NCBI RefSeq assembly: GCF_002266425.1
Contig: NZ_NPMN01000008.1
Location: 92,761 to 156,760 of the forward strand
Length of the DNA stretch: 64,000 bases
Direction: 5' to 3'
Origin: Tissierella sp. P1
GTDB taxonomy: Bacteria; Bacillota; Clostridia; Tissierellales; Tissierellaceae
The notes under the pieces are model-generated. The model was not told the DNA's origin, did no database searches, and was given only the letters and a program-made list of their open reading frames with translations. Shown here piece by piece: positions 63,106 to 64,000 of this stretch (positions are counted from its first letter, which is position 1; every line of letters starts with the position of its first letter). Made by a program: the position numbers and the translations under genes.

Positions 63106-63882
63106 ATGGACAAGTATGAAATATTCAAGAAAAATGTGAATGAACTAATAAATATAGACTTGAACTATTATAAAGAAAAACAAATGAAGAGAAGAATATC
63201 ATCTCTTCTAACTAGAAATAGTTTTAAAGATTTTGATGATTATTTTATTGGATTAAAAAATAATAGGGATCTTCTAGAACAGTTTATTAACTATTTAACA
63301 ATAAATGTTTCTGAATTTTATCGCAATCCATCTCAATGGGATGTGCTAGAAAAAGATATCATTCATTCTTTAATGGCAAAGAATAAAAGAGGATTAAAAA
63401 TTTGGAGTGCAGCTTGCTCAACTGGAGAAGAGCCTTATTCTTTAGTTATGATGTTATCTAATTTTTTTCCTTTAAAGGATATAAAGGTATTAGCAACAGA
63501 TATTGATGAAGAAGCCATGAGTAAAGCAAAGTTGGGACTTTATAGTGAAAAGTCACTAGCAAATTTACCACGAGGTTTTAAAGAAAAATATTTTAGTAAA
63601 ATTGAAGGTTCATATAGAATATCAGAAGATATTAAAAAATGTGTTGAATATAAGAAAATGGATTTATTAAAAGATAGATTTCCTTCAAATATAGATTTAA
63701 TAACTTGTCGTAATGTAATGATTTATTTTACTGAGGACGCAAAAGAACTTCTATATTCTAAATTTTATAATTCTTTGAATGATAATGGAATATTGTTCGT
63801 GGGAAGTACAGAACAAATAATTATGCCTGAAAAACATAAGTTAAAGGCAGCAAGAACTTTTTTCTATGAAAAAATAATTTAA
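63106..63882 (+). CDS. cheR: CheR-type protein glutamate methyltransferase
   Basis: A 258-residue chemotaxis methyltransferase: N-terminal helical domain (QMKRRISSLLTRN), then NVSEFYRNPSQW, the SAM site IWSAACSTGEEPYSLVMML, VLATDIDEEAMSKAK, LITCRNVMIYF and FVGSTEQI. ATG 63106 follows gggaggtaaaa; starting at 63058 would add an unrelated prefix. No other che genes are in the window, so it may modify a T4P or flagellar chemoreceptor encoded elsewhere. Confidence 0.93.
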   Translation: MDKYEIFKKNVNELINIDLNYYKEKQMKRRISSLLTRNSFKDFDDYFIGLKNNRDLLEQFINYLTINVSEFYRNPSQWDVLEKDIIHSLMAKNKRGLKIWSAACSTGEEPYSLVMMLSNFFPLKDIKVLATDIDEEAMSKAKLGLYSEKSLANLPRGFKEKYFSKIEGSYRISEDIKKCVEYKKMDLLKDRFPSNIDLITCRNVMIYFTEDAKELLYSKFYNSLNDNGILFVGSTEQIIMPEKHKLKAARTFFYEKII

Positions 63883-63920
63883 TTATTAAATAAAATTATC
63901 AAATAAAGGAGGGCATAAAT

Positions 63921-64000
63921 TTGGATAACAAAATATTTTTAGAACTGTTGTGTAATAATAAAGGTGTTTCAGGATATGAGCATACTTTAAAAGATACAAT
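63921..64000 (+). CDS. M42 family metallopeptidase (start only, cut by window edge)
   Basis: TTG 63921 behind aaaggaggg opens a frame DNKIFLELLCNNKGVSGYE that matches the N-terminal LLxxxGVSGxE pattern of M42 aminopeptidases (FrvX/YsdC type). Only 26 codons are visible, so the assignment is tentative. Confidence 0.65.
   Translation, partial: MDNKIFLELLCNNKGVSGYEHTLKDT

Noticed and set aside
1..64000. CRISPR array, prophage, insertion sequence, tRNA or rRNA genes
   Set aside because: No regularly spaced repeats, phage structural genes, transposase motifs, cloverleaf-type segments or rRNA-like sequence were recognised.

Overview
The window reads as chromosomal DNA of a low-GC, endospore-forming, anaerobic member of the Bacillota, most likely Clostridia/Tissierellia. 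The evidence is a complete spoIIIA operon, spo0A, spoIVB, spoIIM and a GerW-type gene, a four-subunit 2-oxoacid:ferredoxin oxidoreductase, an IspH-S1 fusion, an OLE RNA locus, and AT-rich genes nearly all on the + strand with strong Shine-Dalgarno sites. No tRNA, rRNA, CRISPR array, prophage or insertion sequence was recognised.

Layout. (1) 1-18361: a large type IV pilus (T4P) locus. pilB-pilT-pilC come first. A promoter and a class I cyclic-di-GMP riboswitch fused to an intrinsic terminator precede the major pilin gene. Then come a decayed copy of the 5' end of pilD, a PilX-like protein, a pilin carrying a von Willebrand A domain, an 803-residue modular pilin, pilD, pilM, pilN, an unusual PilO with jelly-roll and LysM domains, an SLH-domain wall protein, four minor pilin-like genes and comFB. 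(2) 18374-20332: aroK, aroQ, efp and an acidic CD1247-type protein, closed by two tandem terminators. (3) 20464-25689: spoIIIAA-AH behind a possible SigE promoter. (4) 25696-31915: asp23-amaP-DUF2273, nusB-xseA-xseB-ispA, then the ~610-nt OLE RNA with its own promoter and terminator, the membrane partner gene oapA, and tlyA. (5) 31946-36010: recN, spoIVB, spo0A. (6) 36129-45070: steA-steB, two envelope glycosyltransferase-type genes, DUF3866, nudF, spoIIM, xerD, punA, pdp. (7) 45166-52320: dacF, an M50 protease, scpA-scpB, DUF2953, gerW/ytfJ, dacB, rluB, an acetyltransferase and a methyltransferase. (8) 52322-57481: a carboxyltransferase subunit, korDABC and an RpiR regulator. (9) 57711-64000: a histidine phosphatase, an HI0933-type flavoprotein, aroH, cmk, plsC, ispH-rpsA, cheR and the start of an M42 peptidase.

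How the genes work together. The T4P locus looks like one surface-adhesion system under c-di-GMP control. The riboswitch geometry predicts that ligand binding turns pilin expression on, and the locus ends with ComFB, a family reported to bind cyclic dinucleotides. LysM and SLH modules within the locus suggest how a monoderm cell anchors the machine in its wall. The second highlight is the OLE RNA/OapA pair in the usual nusB-xse-ispA-tlyA context.

Quality caution. Seven otherwise intact genes (SLH protein, spoIIIAA, ispA, recN, xerD, pdp, rluB) carry one single-base frameshift each, several in homopolymers. ispH-rpsA has a larger out-of-frame loss near its 3' end. The single-base cases look like uncorrected sequencing indels more than true gene decay, so coordinates for these genes span both frames.
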